Shown here piece by piece: positions 46,279 to 55,209 of a stretch of DNA of 64,000 nucleotides. The notes below the pieces were generated by a model that worked only from the letters and a program-made list of their open reading frames with translations, was not told where the DNA came from and made no database searches. Every line of letters begins with the position of its first letter. Position 1 is the first letter of the stretch. Made by a program: the position numbers and the translations under genes. Source of the stretch: Clostridium beijerinckii (GTDB lineage Bacteria > Bacillota > Clostridia > Clostridiales > Clostridiaceae); contig NZ_CP073653.1 in NCBI RefSeq assembly GCF_018223745.1, forward strand, positions 2,694,001 through 2,758,000, in the 5' to 3' direction.

Positions 46279-46566
46279 ATGAATATTTTATTTATGAAAG
46301 TCACATTAAGAGCATCGTGGGTTCACTCATTAAAAGAGAAAAGAATGATTGTAAAAAGCGTAACACAAAAATTAAAAAATAAGTTTAACATATCTGTATC
46401 TGAGGTTTATGAACAAGATGTTCATAAAACAATAGTTATAGGTATTGTAGGAATATGTTCTAATTCAGCTCAATCTGATTCTACTATGGAGAACCTTATA
46501 ACCTTTATAGAAAATAATACAGATGCAGAAATAATAGATATACAAAGAGAAGATATTAGAGTGTAA
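46279..46566 (+). CDS. DUF503 (YlxP-like) protein
   Basis: The 95-residue protein has the YlxP/DUF503 pattern: an opening beta strand MNILFMKVTLRASWVHSLKE followed by KRMIVKSVTQKLKNKFNISV and a short acidic C-terminal part. YlxP in Bacillus lies in the nusA-infB operon and is linked to ribosome-associated functions, but its role is unsettled. Here it is coupled to yhaM (26 bp apart), an unusual RNA-metabolism neighbour. The ribosome site is weak (AGGGACGCG). An IS1380 element begins 66 bp after its stop. Confidence 0.8.
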   Translation: MNILFMKVTLRASWVHSLKEKRMIVKSVTQKLKNKFNISVSEVYEQDVHKTIVIGIVGICSNSAQSDSTMENLITFIENNTDAEIIDIQREDIRV

Positions 46567-46631
46567 AGATAGAGATACATAAATATAAGTGTTTGAGGGA
46601 TGTGTCATAGAGCAATAATTTTAAATTCTAT

Positions 46632-48280
46632 CCTGAATTATTCATAAAATTATATGAAACATGCTTTGCATGGCTCGTTAAGCTGTTCTTAACAAATTCA
46701 AAACTTCACTTATTAAGTGAAAAAATATAGAAAAATAGACTCAAATTTGTTATGGTTAATTTGCGAAAAAAAACAATTAACAAAGGAGAGTCTATATGGG
46801 TAGTTTATTAGAAAAATCTTTGAATTTCAAGAGAAATGTAAAAATTAATTTTGATGGTGGAAATTTAACATCAGATTCTGGTCTTATTTTATATAGTGAA
46901 TTTGATGAAAGAATAGGTTTTTCAAGAACTGTAAAAGATGTTTTTTATGTTAATGATGGAATTAATCATAGAGAACATACAAACGAAGAGATATTACTAC
47001 AAAAAGTTTATCAAAGAATAGCTGGCTATACAACCGACGATAATTCAGATGAATTAAGATATGATCCAGCGCTTACTACAATTTTAGATAAAAATGCACT
47101 AGCTTCACAGCCTACAATTTCACGTTTTAATAACAATCTCGATAAAGAAAACTTAAGACAATTTAATAAAATAAATGAGTTGGTTTTGGATAAAGTATAC
47201 TCAATTGATATGCCAAATCAAATAATTTTGGATATTGATTCTACTAATTTTGAAACTTATGGTAATCAATATGGTTCAGCATACAATTCACATTATTCAG
47301 CAAATGGATATCATCCACTATTAGTTTTTGATGGACTAACAGGTGATTTATTAAAGGCAGAGTTGCGTTCTGGAAATGTTTATACATCAAGAAAAACAGT
47401 GGCTTTTATTGGTCCATTATTAAAAAGGTATTCAAATAAATATATTTGTACAGACCTATACATTCGTGGCGATAGCGGTTTTGCTATACCTGGACTTTAT
47501 GAAATTGCAGAAGAACATGATGCTAAATATGCAATAAGATTAAAAGCAAATGCAACATTGTATAAGTATTCTGAAGAATTTACTACAAGAATGGAGATAT
47601 TATGCAAAAGAAATATCTATGACCATTATACTATATATGGTGAATTTGTATATAAAGCAAAGAAATGGACTAAAGAACGTAGAGTTGTTGTGAAATTAGA
47701 AAAGAAAGAAGGTCAAATGTGTATAGATTATACTTTTGTTGTGACTAACATGACCAGCCATCCAGAAGCTGTAATAAAATTTTATTGTAATAGAGGAACA
47801 ATGGAGAATTTTATTAAAGAAGGCAAAAACGGCTTCGCTTTCGATAAAATGAGTAGTTCATCTTTTATCGCAAATGCTAATAAGCTTCAAGAGATGGTTT
47901 TAGCATACAATTTAAACAATTGGATTAGAAGATTATGTTTTACAAATTCAATGAAATCTCTAAGAATAGAAACAATACGAATGAAAATAATTAAAGTAGC
48001 TGGTAAACTTGTAAAGAGTAGTAGATACTTAAAATTCAAACTCTGTAGTTCATGTGCTTATCAAAATGAGTTTTGGCATATTTTAAAAAATATCAATTCA
48101 CTGCCGTTATTAAATTGATTCAGATTACAATTTAATATGTAAGATATGGTTAAAACCTAAAGTCCGTAGCGAAGCTGTACGTATATTTAGAAAAATAATT
48201 AAAAATTAAGAAAAGAAATAGCTAATAGCATGAAAAACTAACTTTCTTATGTTATTAACTATATCTATGAATAATTCAGG
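46632..48280 (+). mobile_element. Intact IS1380-family insertion sequence with target duplication
   Basis: The 1649-bp element is bounded by perfect 15-bp terminal inverted repeats, CCTGAATTATTCATA (46632-46646) and TATGAATAATTCAGG (48266-48280). A 5-bp direct repeat TCTAT flanks it exactly (46627-46631 and 48281-48285), a clean sign of recent transposition. It contains one intact transposase. The insertion lies between the DUF503 gene and the convergent aroF-type gene and damages neither. Confidence 0.92.
46796..48118 (+). CDS. IS1380-family transposase
   Basis: The 440-residue protein is a full-length IS1380 transposase. It opens with FDGGNLTSDSGLILYSEFDE, has QPTISRFNNNLDKENLRQ, a DDE catalytic core with ILDIDSTNFETYGNQ (first Asp), YIRGDSGFAIPGLYE (second Asp) and YCNRGTMENFIKEGKNGF (Glu), and a C-terminal helical tail. 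AAAGGAGAG precedes the ATG. The frame is unbroken and both ends and target duplication are intact, so it is probably active. It moves by cut-and-paste. Confidence 0.93.
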   Translation: MGSLLEKSLNFKRNVKINFDGGNLTSDSGLILYSEFDERIGFSRTVKDVFYVNDGINHREHTNEEILLQKVYQRIAGYTTDDNSDELRYDPALTTILDKNALASQPTISRFNNNLDKENLRQFNKINELVLDKVYSIDMPNQIILDIDSTNFETYGNQYGSAYNSHYSANGYHPLLVFDGLTGDLLKAELRSGNVYTSRKTVAFIGPLLKRYSNKYICTDLYIRGDSGFAIPGLYEIAEEHDAKYAIRLKANATLYKYSEEFTTRMEILCKRNIYDHYTIYGEFVYKAKKWTKERRVVVKLEKKEGQMCIDYTFVVTNMTSHPEAVIKFYCNRGTMENFIKEGKNGFAFDKMSSSSFIANANKLQEMVLAYNLNNWIRRLCFTNSMKSLRIETIRMKIIKVAGKLVKSSRYLKFKLCSSCAYQNEFWHILKNINSLPLLN

Positions 48281-48350
48281 TCTATATATAAAAATACAAA
48301 TTTAAATCCGATACTTTTTAATAAATCGTGTAATTAGTTCCAAAAAATAC

Positions 48351-48384
48351 CAAGTCAGTATGATAAAATTTTCATACTGACTTG
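48351..48384. terminator. Strong terminator of the DAHP synthase gene
   Basis: CAAGTCAGTATGA (48351-48363) and TCATACTGACTTG (48372-48384) are perfect complements. On the minus strand it is followed by GGTATTTTTTGG. Confidence 0.8.
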
Positions 48385-48406
48385 ATTATTTAATTAATAT
48401 ATTTTA

Positions 48407-49435
48407 TTAAACTTGTTCTGCAATATAGTAAAGCAATTGCTCAGTAGCAGCCCAACCTAAGCAAGGATCAGTAATTGATTTGCCATAAATGTGTTCATCA
48501 ATTTTTTGAGATCCTTCTTCTATGTAACTTTCAATCATAACACCTTTAACTAATTTTTTTAAATCATTGTTATATCCTCTGCTGTAGAGTATTTCTTTAA
48601 CTATGCGGGGTTGTTCAGCAAATTTCTTCATAGAGTTAGCATGATTTGCATCGACAATTACTGATGGATATGGAAAGTTGCATTCTCCATATAGTTCAGA
48701 AACTCTCATTAAATCTTCGTAGTGATAATTAGGAATATTATTACCATGCTTATTAACTGAACCACGCATAATTGCATGAGCATAAGGATTACCAGTAGTA
48801 TTTACTTCATTATGCCTATATAAAAAGTTATGTTTTGCATGAGCTGCTTGAATTGAGTTAAACATTACTGATAAGTCTCCGCTTGTTGGATTTTTCATAC
48901 CAACAGGGACATCAATTCCACTGGCTGTAAGTCTATGCTGTTGATTTTCAACACTTCTTGCTCCAATAGCCACGTAAGTAAGTAAATCATCGCAGTACAT
49001 ATAATTCGAAGGATAAAGCATTTCATCTGCTGGAGTTAACCCAGATTCTTCTATAGCACGAATAAACATCTTTCTGATTGAAATCAATCCTTCAAGAATA
49101 TTAGGTGATTTTTCAGGATCTGGTTGATGAAACATTCCTTTATATCCTTCACCAGTAGTTCTAGGCTTATTTGTATAAATTCTAGGAACAATAAAAAGCT
49201 TATCTTTAACTTTTTCATTTACTTTTGCAAGTCTGTTAACATAATCGCAAACAGAATTTTCATCATCTGCCGAGCAAGGTCCTATTATAACTACAAACTT
49301 ATCACTATTGCCTGAAAATATTTTCTTGATTTCTTCATCTCTTTCTGCTTTAATCCTTTTTAGATTGTCAGCTAGAGGAGTAATTTCTTTTATTTCCTCT
49401 GGAGATGGTATTTTTCTTACATTTACAAAACTCAT
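48407..49435 (-). CDS. aroF: 3-deoxy-7-phosphoheptulonate (DAHP) synthase
   Basis: The 342-residue class I enzyme joins PEP and erythrose 4-phosphate in the first step of the shikimate pathway. Motifs: VIIGPCSADDENSV (about residues 49-62), PRIYTNKPRTTGEGYKGM, VGMKNPTSGDLSVMFNSI, VIVDANHANSMKK and IESYIEEGSQ, the PEP/E4P/metal residues of the AroF/G/H type that is usually feedback-controlled by an aromatic amino acid. The paralog letter cannot be fixed. AAGGGGG precedes the ATG. There is no T-box or trp-type attenuator in the 389-bp upstream region. Confidence 0.92.
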   Translation of the reverse strand: MSFVNVRKIPSPEEIKEITPLADNLKRIKAERDEEIKKIFSGNSDKFVVIIGPCSADDENSVCDYVNRLAKVNEKVKDKLFIVPRIYTNKPRTTGEGYKGMFHQPDPEKSPNILEGLISIRKMFIRAIEESGLTPADEMLYPSNYMYCDDLLTYVAIGARSVENQQHRLTASGIDVPVGMKNPTSGDLSVMFNSIQAAHAKHNFLYRHNEVNTTGNPYAHAIMRGSVNKHGNNIPNYHYEDLMRVSELYGECNFPYPSVIVDANHANSMKKFAEQPRIVKEILYSRGYNNDLKKLVKGVMIESYIEEGSQKIDEHIYGKSITDPCLGWAATEQLLYYIAEQV

Positions 49436-49684
49436 TGTAAAGCCCCCTTGTATAAAATTATATATATCTAAAAATGAATGAAAGAAATATGTTGTATACT
49501 ATAAATGATATAACGTTATATTATTTTAAAAGAAGTATACATCATTTGAAAAAAATTCAAATTTAGTATATCTATATTACTATATAATTGCTGAAAAATC
49601 TAGTAACGTTTAGAATTTATCAAAAATATTTTAAGTTTTTTATAAATATGTTAAGAAAATTTACAAAATAGTAATCAAAGTAGA

Positions 49685-49719
49685 TTCTGTCTTTGTTCGA
49701 TTTACGAACAGAGACAGAA
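49685..49719. promoter_or_regulatory. Strong 15-bp hairpin between aroF and the cytochrome b5-like gene
   Basis: TTCTGTCTTTGTTCG (49685-49699) faces CGAACAGAGACAGAA (49705-49719) with a 5-base loop and one G-U pair. It lies 105 bp before the gene at 49825. No T tract follows on either strand, so it is not a standard terminator. Confidence 0.55.
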
Positions 49720-49824
49720 AAGATAAATGGAACATTTTTATTATTTACAATTTAAGTGCTTTTTAGGAATTTATTTCAAGGAAACTGCATATATTTTATA
49801 GGTAAAAATATTTGAGAGGTATTT

Positions 49825-50712
49825 ATGTCTATTTATTTTGATTTAAAAACTATTAATGAACTTACAGGAAGCAATTCTTTTAGGCAACCTAAAGAACTTA
49901 CATTAGATGATTTATCACAATATGATGGAAGAGGAGGAAAACCTGCGTATGTAGCTATAGAAGGTGTCGTTTATGATGTAAGCAATGAATCAAATTGGAG
50001 CGGAGGGACACACCATGGTCTTAATGCAGGTCAGGATTTAACAGACCAATTTAATTCTTGTCATGGAATGATGCAAATTCTTAATAATGCACCTAAAGTT
50101 GGTATATTAGTAGATGATAATAACATGCGTGACATGAATTTTGATATCAATGAAAATATGAAGAGGCAAGTTAAGCAAAATACATCGAATTTTAGACCAG
50201 ATGATTGGATTAGATATATTGAGCCAATAGTGAGTTATTCTTTGAATGATACTAGTCAGGGAGCTGGATTACAAGGTGTTGGTGCACGACGCTCATATCA
50301 AAAAGCTATTTTACTAGGAGTGCTTGTTGGCTTAGGTAAAACTCCTCAGGAAGCAATTACACAAGTTCAACAGTGGCAGAATACAGGAGCAACCACTTTA
50401 TTAGGAGGACCAAGTACCGGAGGAACAACAAGTGGTGGCATGGGAACCGGAGGAACAACAGGCGGTGGCATGGGAACCGGAGGAACAACAGGCGGTGGCA
50501 TGGGAACCGGAGGAACAACAGGCGGTGGCACAGGAACTGGAGGGTCAACAGGCGGTGGCATGGGAACTGGAGGAACAACAAGTGGTGGCATGGGAACCGG
50601 AGGAACAACAAGCGGCGGCATGGGCGCTGGAGGAACAACAGGTGGTGGCATGGGAATCGGAGGCACCACTAGAGACGAATCAATAGTAAGAAATAGACTT
50701 TTTTTTGATTAG
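49825..50712 (+). CDS. Cytochrome b5-like heme-binding domain protein with Gly/Thr repeat tail
   Basis: The 295-residue protein has an N-terminal cytochrome b5-like/MAPR-type domain (about residues 22-100): LTLDDLSQYDGRGGKPAYVA, VVYDVSNESNWSGGTHHG, AGQDLTDQFNSCHGMM. The His of GTHHG and that of SCHGM are candidate heme ligands. A helical middle (about 115-190, ILLGVLVGLGKTPQEAI) follows. The C-terminal 80 residues are eight 10-residue units of GGTTGGGMGT type. No signal peptide. The DNA repeat is 30 bp, unusually GC-rich for this genome and open in several frames. A role in redox or heme handling is an inference. Confidence 0.75.
   Translation: MSIYFDLKTINELTGSNSFRQPKELTLDDLSQYDGRGGKPAYVAIEGVVYDVSNESNWSGGTHHGLNAGQDLTDQFNSCHGMMQILNNAPKVGILVDDNNMRDMNFDINENMKRQVKQNTSNFRPDDWIRYIEPIVSYSLNDTSQGAGLQGVGARRSYQKAILLGVLVGLGKTPQEAITQVQQWQNTGATTLLGGPSTGGTTSGGMGTGGTTGGGMGTGGTTGGGMGTGGTTGGGTGTGGSTGGGMGTGGTTSGGMGTGGTTSGGMGAGGTTGGGMGIGGTTRDESIVRNRLFFD
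50419..50658. repeat. Eight 30-bp tandem repeats inside a coding region
   Basis: Units of GGAGGAACAACA-x-x-GGCGGTGGCATGGGAACC type run from 50419 to 50658, then a partial unit. Several adjacent units are identical. The 30-bp period keeps frame, so copy number can vary without breaking the gene. Confidence 0.9.
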
Positions 50713-50730
50713 ATTAGATATTAAAAGCAT

Positions 50731-50761
50731 AAAGGATGTGATATTATTCATATCCTTTTTG
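50731..50761 (+). terminator. Terminator after the cytochrome b5-like gene
   Basis: AAAGGATGTGA (50731-50741) pairs with TCATATCCTTT (50748-50758), followed by TT. Confidence 0.75.
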
Positions 50762-51008
50762 AGCAGAAAGATAAGTTTGCCTAATATATTAATTTACAAT
50801 ATAGATTTTACTTATCAATAAGATTATTTATTAAATACAAAATGAAAAGAAGCATTGATTAAATATTAATAGTTTGGAATTAAGTTACATTACATTAAGA
50901 TATAAAATAGGAATATGTTTAACTTATGATAATGTTCTAAATTATGAAAGATTAGAAATAGAAGTTATCATACTAATATACACGGAATGTTAAAATTAGA
51001 GGTCTGAA

Positions 51009-51554
51009 TCATACTAACATTCTTTCGATTTTGTTTATTAATTCTAAAGGTAAATCACCTCTTAAAGATCTTTCTAGTAAATTAGGATTTTTTATGTCAT
51101 TTGTTAATAGATATTTTTCTATTAGCGCTGCTTTTTCTTTTGTGTTAGGATTTAATTGATAAAGTACATACCAATCTTCTAAGGACATTAATGGGATATC
51201 AATTTTATTAATGTCCGTTAATTCTGAGATTGAATCAGAATGAAAAATATATTTGAATGTACCATTGCTGTGATTAATCTTTAATCCAGCTATAATATTA
51301 ACCTCAGAGCCTTCTATAATAGATTTATGAAAATATTTTGGTGAATATAATTTACTTTCTTTGTTTGCTATTTCATTGCTCATATCTTTAAACATTTCAT
51401 CAATTTTTCTAATATCGTTTACATTAACGAAAATAGATATATCATTTAGGTTATTTAAAAGACCAAAGTGACTTAGTAAGACTGATCCCCCAGCGCCCCA
51501 AACGATATTTAAATCATTAAACTTATTTCCTATATAACTCAAAGCTTTAAGCAT
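51009..51554 (-). CDS. Nucleotidyltransferase-fold protein
   Basis: I start at ATG 51554, six bases after AGAGGTG; a GTG three codons upstream is inside the ribosome site. The 181-residue protein shows the opening of the pol-beta nucleotidyltransferase fold: WGAGGSVLLSHFGL followed by NDISIFV, where GGS and the acidic D-x-S-like pair occupy the usual positions (canonical D-x-D is altered). Later parts (ILAGLKINHS-like INIIAGL and IPLMSLEDWYVLYQL) resemble small AbiEii/KNT-like proteins of unknown substrate. It stands alone; there is no toxin or antitoxin partner nearby. Confidence 0.55.
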   Translation of the reverse strand: MLKALSYIGNKFNDLNIVWGAGGSVLLSHFGLLNNLNDISIFVNVNDIRKIDEMFKDMSNEIANKESKLYSPKYFHKSIIEGSEVNIIAGLKINHSNGTFKYIFHSDSISELTDINKIDIPLMSLEDWYVLYQLNPNTKEKAALIEKYLLTNDIKNPNLLERSLRGDLPLELINKIERMLV

Positions 51555-51904
51555 TTTTTTCACCTCTTGAATTTATATTAATATAGATTATTGATGTTAA
51601 TAATATTATTAATATTTAAAAAAATTTTATTCATTAGAGCGCAAAATATAAATAATGACCTATTTAGGGGAATAAGTCATTATTTACACCTTTGTTAGCA
51701 TTTATATAATTATTAATTATGGGGAGAAATAATAATAATTAAATTACTATCTCAAATATAATATATATCATTATTGTGTCAATAGTATGTCAAATATGAA
51801 ATAATGTCCAATTTAGAGGCCTGCTAAGCATTAACTTGAAAGACTTTAAATATATGGTATAGTAGTTTATAGAATATATAAAATTAGTGAGAGTGAGATA
51901 AATT
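51555..51904. other. Divergent intergenic region with a hairpin
   Basis: A 350-bp region between divergent genes. AAATAATGAC (51650-51659) pairs with GTCATTATTT (51676-51685). Nothing else stands out. Confidence 0.4.
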
Positions 51905-52462
51905 ATGGAGTGGATTGATGCAGTAAAGGAATACAATCCTTGTAACGAGCAGGAAATGAAGGATAGGGAAATTATATTAAAGTATTCTAGAATATTTGAT
52001 GATATTTTAACTAGAGATAATGAAATTATACATATGACAAGTTCGGCATTTGTGATTAATAAATCTAGAAGCAAGGTTTTAATGGTTTATCACAATATAT
52101 ATAATTCATGGGCATGGACTGGTGGCCACGCTGATGGAGAAAAAGATTTGTTGTTTGTTGCAATTAAAGAAGCAGGAGAGGAGACTGGGGTAAAAAAACT
52201 AATACCCGTTAATAATGAAATAGCTTCAATAGACATTTTACCTGTTTTTGGGCATATAAAAAAAGGAAAATTTGTTTCTCCACATTTACATGCTTCTCTA
52301 GCATATATTATTGAAGCTGATGAAACTGAGGAACTTATTGTTAAGCCAGATGAAAACAGTGCTGTTAAATGGATACCTATTGATGAAATAAATATATTTT
52401 CTAATGAACTACACATGAAGAAAGTATATGATAAAATAGTTTCTAAGATAAAGAATTTATAG
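51905..52462 (+). CDS. Nudix hydrolase
   Basis: The 185-residue protein has a Nudix motif at about residues 75-98, GGHADGEKDLLFVAIKE with AGEETGV. The spacing between the first Glu and the REUxEE part is one residue longer than the classical box, as in many GGHxDG-type Nudix proteins. The N-terminal half (YNPCNEQEMKDREII, FVINKSRSKVLMVYH) matches a widespread family annotated as Nudix hydrolases of unknown substrate. It is followed by a 2H phosphoesterase gene 172 bp later on the same strand. GTGAGAGTGAG lies before the ATG. Confidence 0.82.
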   Translation: MEWIDAVKEYNPCNEQEMKDREIILKYSRIFDDILTRDNEIIHMTSSAFVINKSRSKVLMVYHNIYNSWAWTGGHADGEKDLLFVAIKEAGEETGVKKLIPVNNEIASIDILPVFGHIKKGKFVSPHLHASLAYIIEADETEELIVKPDENSAVKWIPIDEINIFSNELHMKKVYDKIVSKIKNL

Positions 52463-52634
52463 TTATTGAGATATGGATGGAAATGCCCTCAGCGCATAAA
52501 ATTGATAAGATATAATACCGATAGATATTTACATAATATTTTATTGTAATGAAAAAATAGAATTATGAATGGGAATCTGATTATAAACTATAAACTTAAT
52601 TACAGTAAGTTTGATTATGTAAGGAGAAATAGAT

Positions 52635-53162
52635 ATGAGATATGTAATAGTTTCTGTAGTACACGGTGAAGCAGGAGATTTTAATAATAATTTAAGAAAA
52701 GAGCTTTTTAGAAAATTTAAAGCAAAATCATCTAAACTTCCTGCACATTTTACAATTAAGGCACCTTTTGAATATGATGATGTAATTACAGATTTAAATA
52801 ATGTTCTCGATGAATTTATCAAAGTGGAAAAAGCAGAGCCATTTACAATTGATAGATATGATCATTTTGATGATAGGGTAATTTTTATGAAGGTAAATAT
52901 GTCTAAGGAGGCAAAAGAAGTTCATGATAGACTAATAGATAAAATGAGTGAGATACCTTATGTTACATTTGATAGAAAAGATGAAAAAAATAAAACTTTT
53001 CATGTGACCTTGGCATCAAAGAATTTAAAATCTATTTATGATAAAGTTTGGGATTACATTCATGGATATAATTGTGAGTTTAAGTGTAGCTTCGATAATA
53101 TAACTATTTATAAATGGGAAGAAGGAACTTGGAAATTATATAAGGAATTTAGATTAAGTTAA
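52635..53162 (+). CDS. 2H phosphoesterase, 2'-5' RNA ligase family
   Basis: The 175-residue protein has the two H-x-T/S motifs that define 2H phosphoesterases: AHFTIKAPF at about residues 38-46 and FHVTLAS at about 122-128. This group (YjcG, ThpR/LigT-like) acts on cyclic phosphate ends of RNA or small nucleotides; the true substrate is unknown. AAGGAG precedes the ATG. A strong terminator follows. It may be co-transcribed with the Nudix gene 172 bp upstream. Confidence 0.82.
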   Translation: MRYVIVSVVHGEAGDFNNNLRKELFRKFKAKSSKLPAHFTIKAPFEYDDVITDLNNVLDEFIKVEKAEPFTIDRYDHFDDRVIFMKVNMSKEAKEVHDRLIDKMSEIPYVTFDRKDEKNKTFHVTLASKNLKSIYDKVWDYIHGYNCEFKCSFDNITIYKWEEGTWKLYKEFRLS

Positions 53163-53190
53163 TTTAACCTAAATTGAGGGATATAGAAAT

Positions 53191-53252
53191 AAAAAACTAT
53201 TTTGTTGTTTAAATATTTAAAAGGATAGATAGACAACAAAATAGTTTTTTAT
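53191..53252. terminator. Bidirectional terminator
   Basis: AAAAAACTATTTTGTTGT (53191-53208) and ACAACAAAATAGTTTTTT (53233-53250) pair perfectly and serve the convergent 2H phosphoesterase and YibE/F genes. Confidence 0.85.
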
Positions 53253-53267
53253 TTTTTAAAACAATAT

Positions 53268-54044
53268 TTATACGGTCATATTTTTCTTTGAGCGCATGTT
53301 TAAAACTAAAAGTCTTGAAGATATTAATGCAGTAATAGGGATGATAAGAATAATACCTATGCCACAGCTTAAAACTTGAAATACTTCAGAACAAAAAACT
53401 TTTTCGTTTATAATAGTAGAGATAGGGTAATTGAGTTCATTAAAATATATTATTAATGTCATAAATCCGCTTATGTATGCAAAGAGAAGAGTATTAGTCA
53501 TGGTTCCTAAGATATCTTTACCAATATTCATTCCAGATTTAAATAAGCTATACTTACTTGACATAGGATCATTCTTATAAATTTCATTCATTGATGATGA
53601 TATTGATATAGATACATCTATAATTGCACCCAATAATCCAATTAGAATTTCACATATTACAATTTTTGAAAAGTTCAATTGAACATATAGAGATAGGAAT
53701 GCAACAGTTTCTGCCTGCTCATTGCTAAAACCTTGTATTTGAGCATTCATACTCATATTATATGTTATAAACATAACTAAGAAAATAACTATTATAACAG
53801 ATAATAAAGAAGAAAATGTTTTTTTATTAAATCCATTAATAAAAAATAAACTAAAAAAACTAATGAAAATTGCACAAATAAAAGTAACTTTAATAGGATC
53901 AATTTTTGCACCAATTAGAATAAGCATAAAGAAAAAAGTAAAGAAATTTAAGATTAAAGTAAAAAATGATTTAATTCCTCTTGTGCCTCCAACAATTGTC
54001 ATAAGAATAAATAAAATAATTAATAATATTAGTATTATATTCAT
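53268..54044 (-). CDS. YibE/F family membrane protein, short paralog
   Basis: I take ATG 54044 as start, just after the stop of the upstream gene at 54049; a TTG at 54062 would overlap that gene. The 258-residue product has about seven membrane helices and the YibE/F signatures IGLLGAIIDVSISISSSM and MGTMTNTLLFAYISG. The function of the family is unproven. It lacks the N-terminal external domain of its upstream neighbour, with which it forms a translationally coupled pair, suggesting a two-subunit membrane complex. Confidence 0.82.
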   Translation of the reverse strand: MNIILILLIILFILMTIVGGTRGIKSFFTLILNFFTFFFMLILIGAKIDPIKVTFICAIFISFFSLFFINGFNKKTFSSLLSVIIVIFLVMFITYNMSMNAQIQGFSNEQAETVAFLSLYVQLNFSKIVICEILIGLLGAIIDVSISISSSMNEIYKNDPMSSKYSLFKSGMNIGKDILGTMTNTLLFAYISGFMTLIIYFNELNYPISTIINEKVFCSEVFQVLSCGIGIILIIPITALISSRLLVLNMRSKKNMTV

Positions 54045-54048
54045 GATC

Positions 54049-55209
54049 TTAAGCTTCTCCAATCTTATGTTTTTTTAGAATAGCAATAGATGTAAAAATT
54101 GTTATTGGAATACTTAAAACTATTCCGATGCTTCCAATAAGCGCTCTCATAAATTCTAGAGAAAGATTTATATTTATAATATAAGTTATAGGTAACCCGT
54201 TTCTAAGCAGAAGTAATATTATTGGCATACTACCACTTAGATAAGCAAAAACTAATGTATTTGACATTGTTCCCATAATATCTTGTCCAATTTCTCGAGC
54301 AGATTTAATTATGGACTTACTATCAATATTAGGATTTTTATCATAAAGCTCATCTATGGCAGAAGATATAGAAATTGCAATATCCATTATTCCACCTAGT
54401 GTACCTATAATAAGTTCAATGAAAAATATCTTTTCTGGAGGATGAGTTAGAAACTCCATTTCTTCAAAGTGAATTCCACTCCAATTATTTAACTTAATCA
54501 CAATACCAGCTATTAGCATGGAGGTTAAAGTACCTGCTAAAGTTCCAATTATGGCTGAAGCTGTTTTTTTATTTTTTCCTGATACTATAAATAAAGAAGC
54601 AATTATAAAAAGTATACTTCCTATTATAGAAAGTATAGCTAAGTCATAACCTTTGGAAAATAGACCAATTATTGAAAATACAATTAAAATATTAACAACA
54701 ACACTTACTAAGGATTTAAAACCTTTTATTCCTCCAACGAGCAATATCAGAGCTATAAAAATGTTTATCATATAAATAACATTTTTGTCCCTCTTTAGAT
54801 CTAGAATTTTTGCAGAAGTTATTTCATTATTATCGTTACTTTGCAGAGATATAAAAATTTCATCATTTACTTTTAAATCTAAGTCGTTAACTTGAGAAAA
54901 TGATGTTGTATTATTAAGTTCAATGGAATTTCCTTTAAACGTACCATTCATAATAATAGCTTCAATTTTTTGATTTTTCATAGGTTCTATTTTTCCAGTA
55001 GAATTTTCTTCTTTGGATTCATTTTCGGTTATTGATGTTATTTTAGCTATTGGATTTCCATATAAATTTTCATTAGTAGAAATAAAAAACAAACTAGCTA
55101 AAGATACAACAATTAAAATTAATATAATTAAAACAGTCTTTTTATTAGGTTGTTTACCTATATTTGCATCTAATTTAAATAAGTACTTATTTAATAAATT
55201 CTTAGTCAT
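54049..55209 (-). CDS. YibE/F family membrane protein, long paralog
   Basis: The 386-residue protein has an N-terminal membrane helix (about 25-43), an external domain of about 90 residues (KIEAIIMNGTFKGNSIELNN, a beta-barrel-like stretch), and then eight or so helices with YibE/F motifs IGTLGGIMDIAISISSAID and DIMGTMSNTLVFAYLSGSMP. Clostridia often carry this long-plus-short pair. Transport or channel activity has been suggested for the family but is not shown. GGGAG lies about 11 bases before the ATG. The pair reads away from the mobile element at 55.6 kb. Confidence 0.85.
   Translation of the reverse strand: MTKNLLNKYLFKLDANIGKQPNKKTVLIILILIVVSLASLFFISTNENLYGNPIAKITSITENESKEENSTGKIEPMKNQKIEAIIMNGTFKGNSIELNNTTSFSQVNDLDLKVNDEIFISLQSNDNNEITSAKILDLKRDKNVIYMINIFIALILLVGGIKGFKSLVSVVVNILIVFSIIGLFSKGYDLAILSIIGSILFIIASLFIVSGKNKKTASAIIGTLAGTLTSMLIAGIVIKLNNWSGIHFEEMEFLTHPPEKIFFIELIIGTLGGIMDIAISISSAIDELYDKNPNIDSKSIIKSAREIGQDIMGTMSNTLVFAYLSGSMPIILLLLRNGLPITYIININLSLEFMRALIGSIGIVLSIPITIFTSIAILKKHKIGEA

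Noticed and set aside
49436..49684. T-box or aromatic attenuator before the DAHP synthase
   Set aside because: No T-box sequence, no leader peptide rich in aromatic codons and no terminator pair were seen upstream of the gene.
50357..50686. Several long open frames on both strands, including Pro-rich and Arg/Asn-rich proteins
   Set aside because: All lie in the 30-bp GC-rich tandem repeat, whose period keeps every frame open; only the cytochrome b5-like frame has a domain, a ribosome site and proper length.
51009..51554. Toxin-antitoxin or abortive-infection pair built on the nucleotidyltransferase-like gene
   Set aside because: No partner gene on either side and the canonical catalytic acidic pair is not clear.
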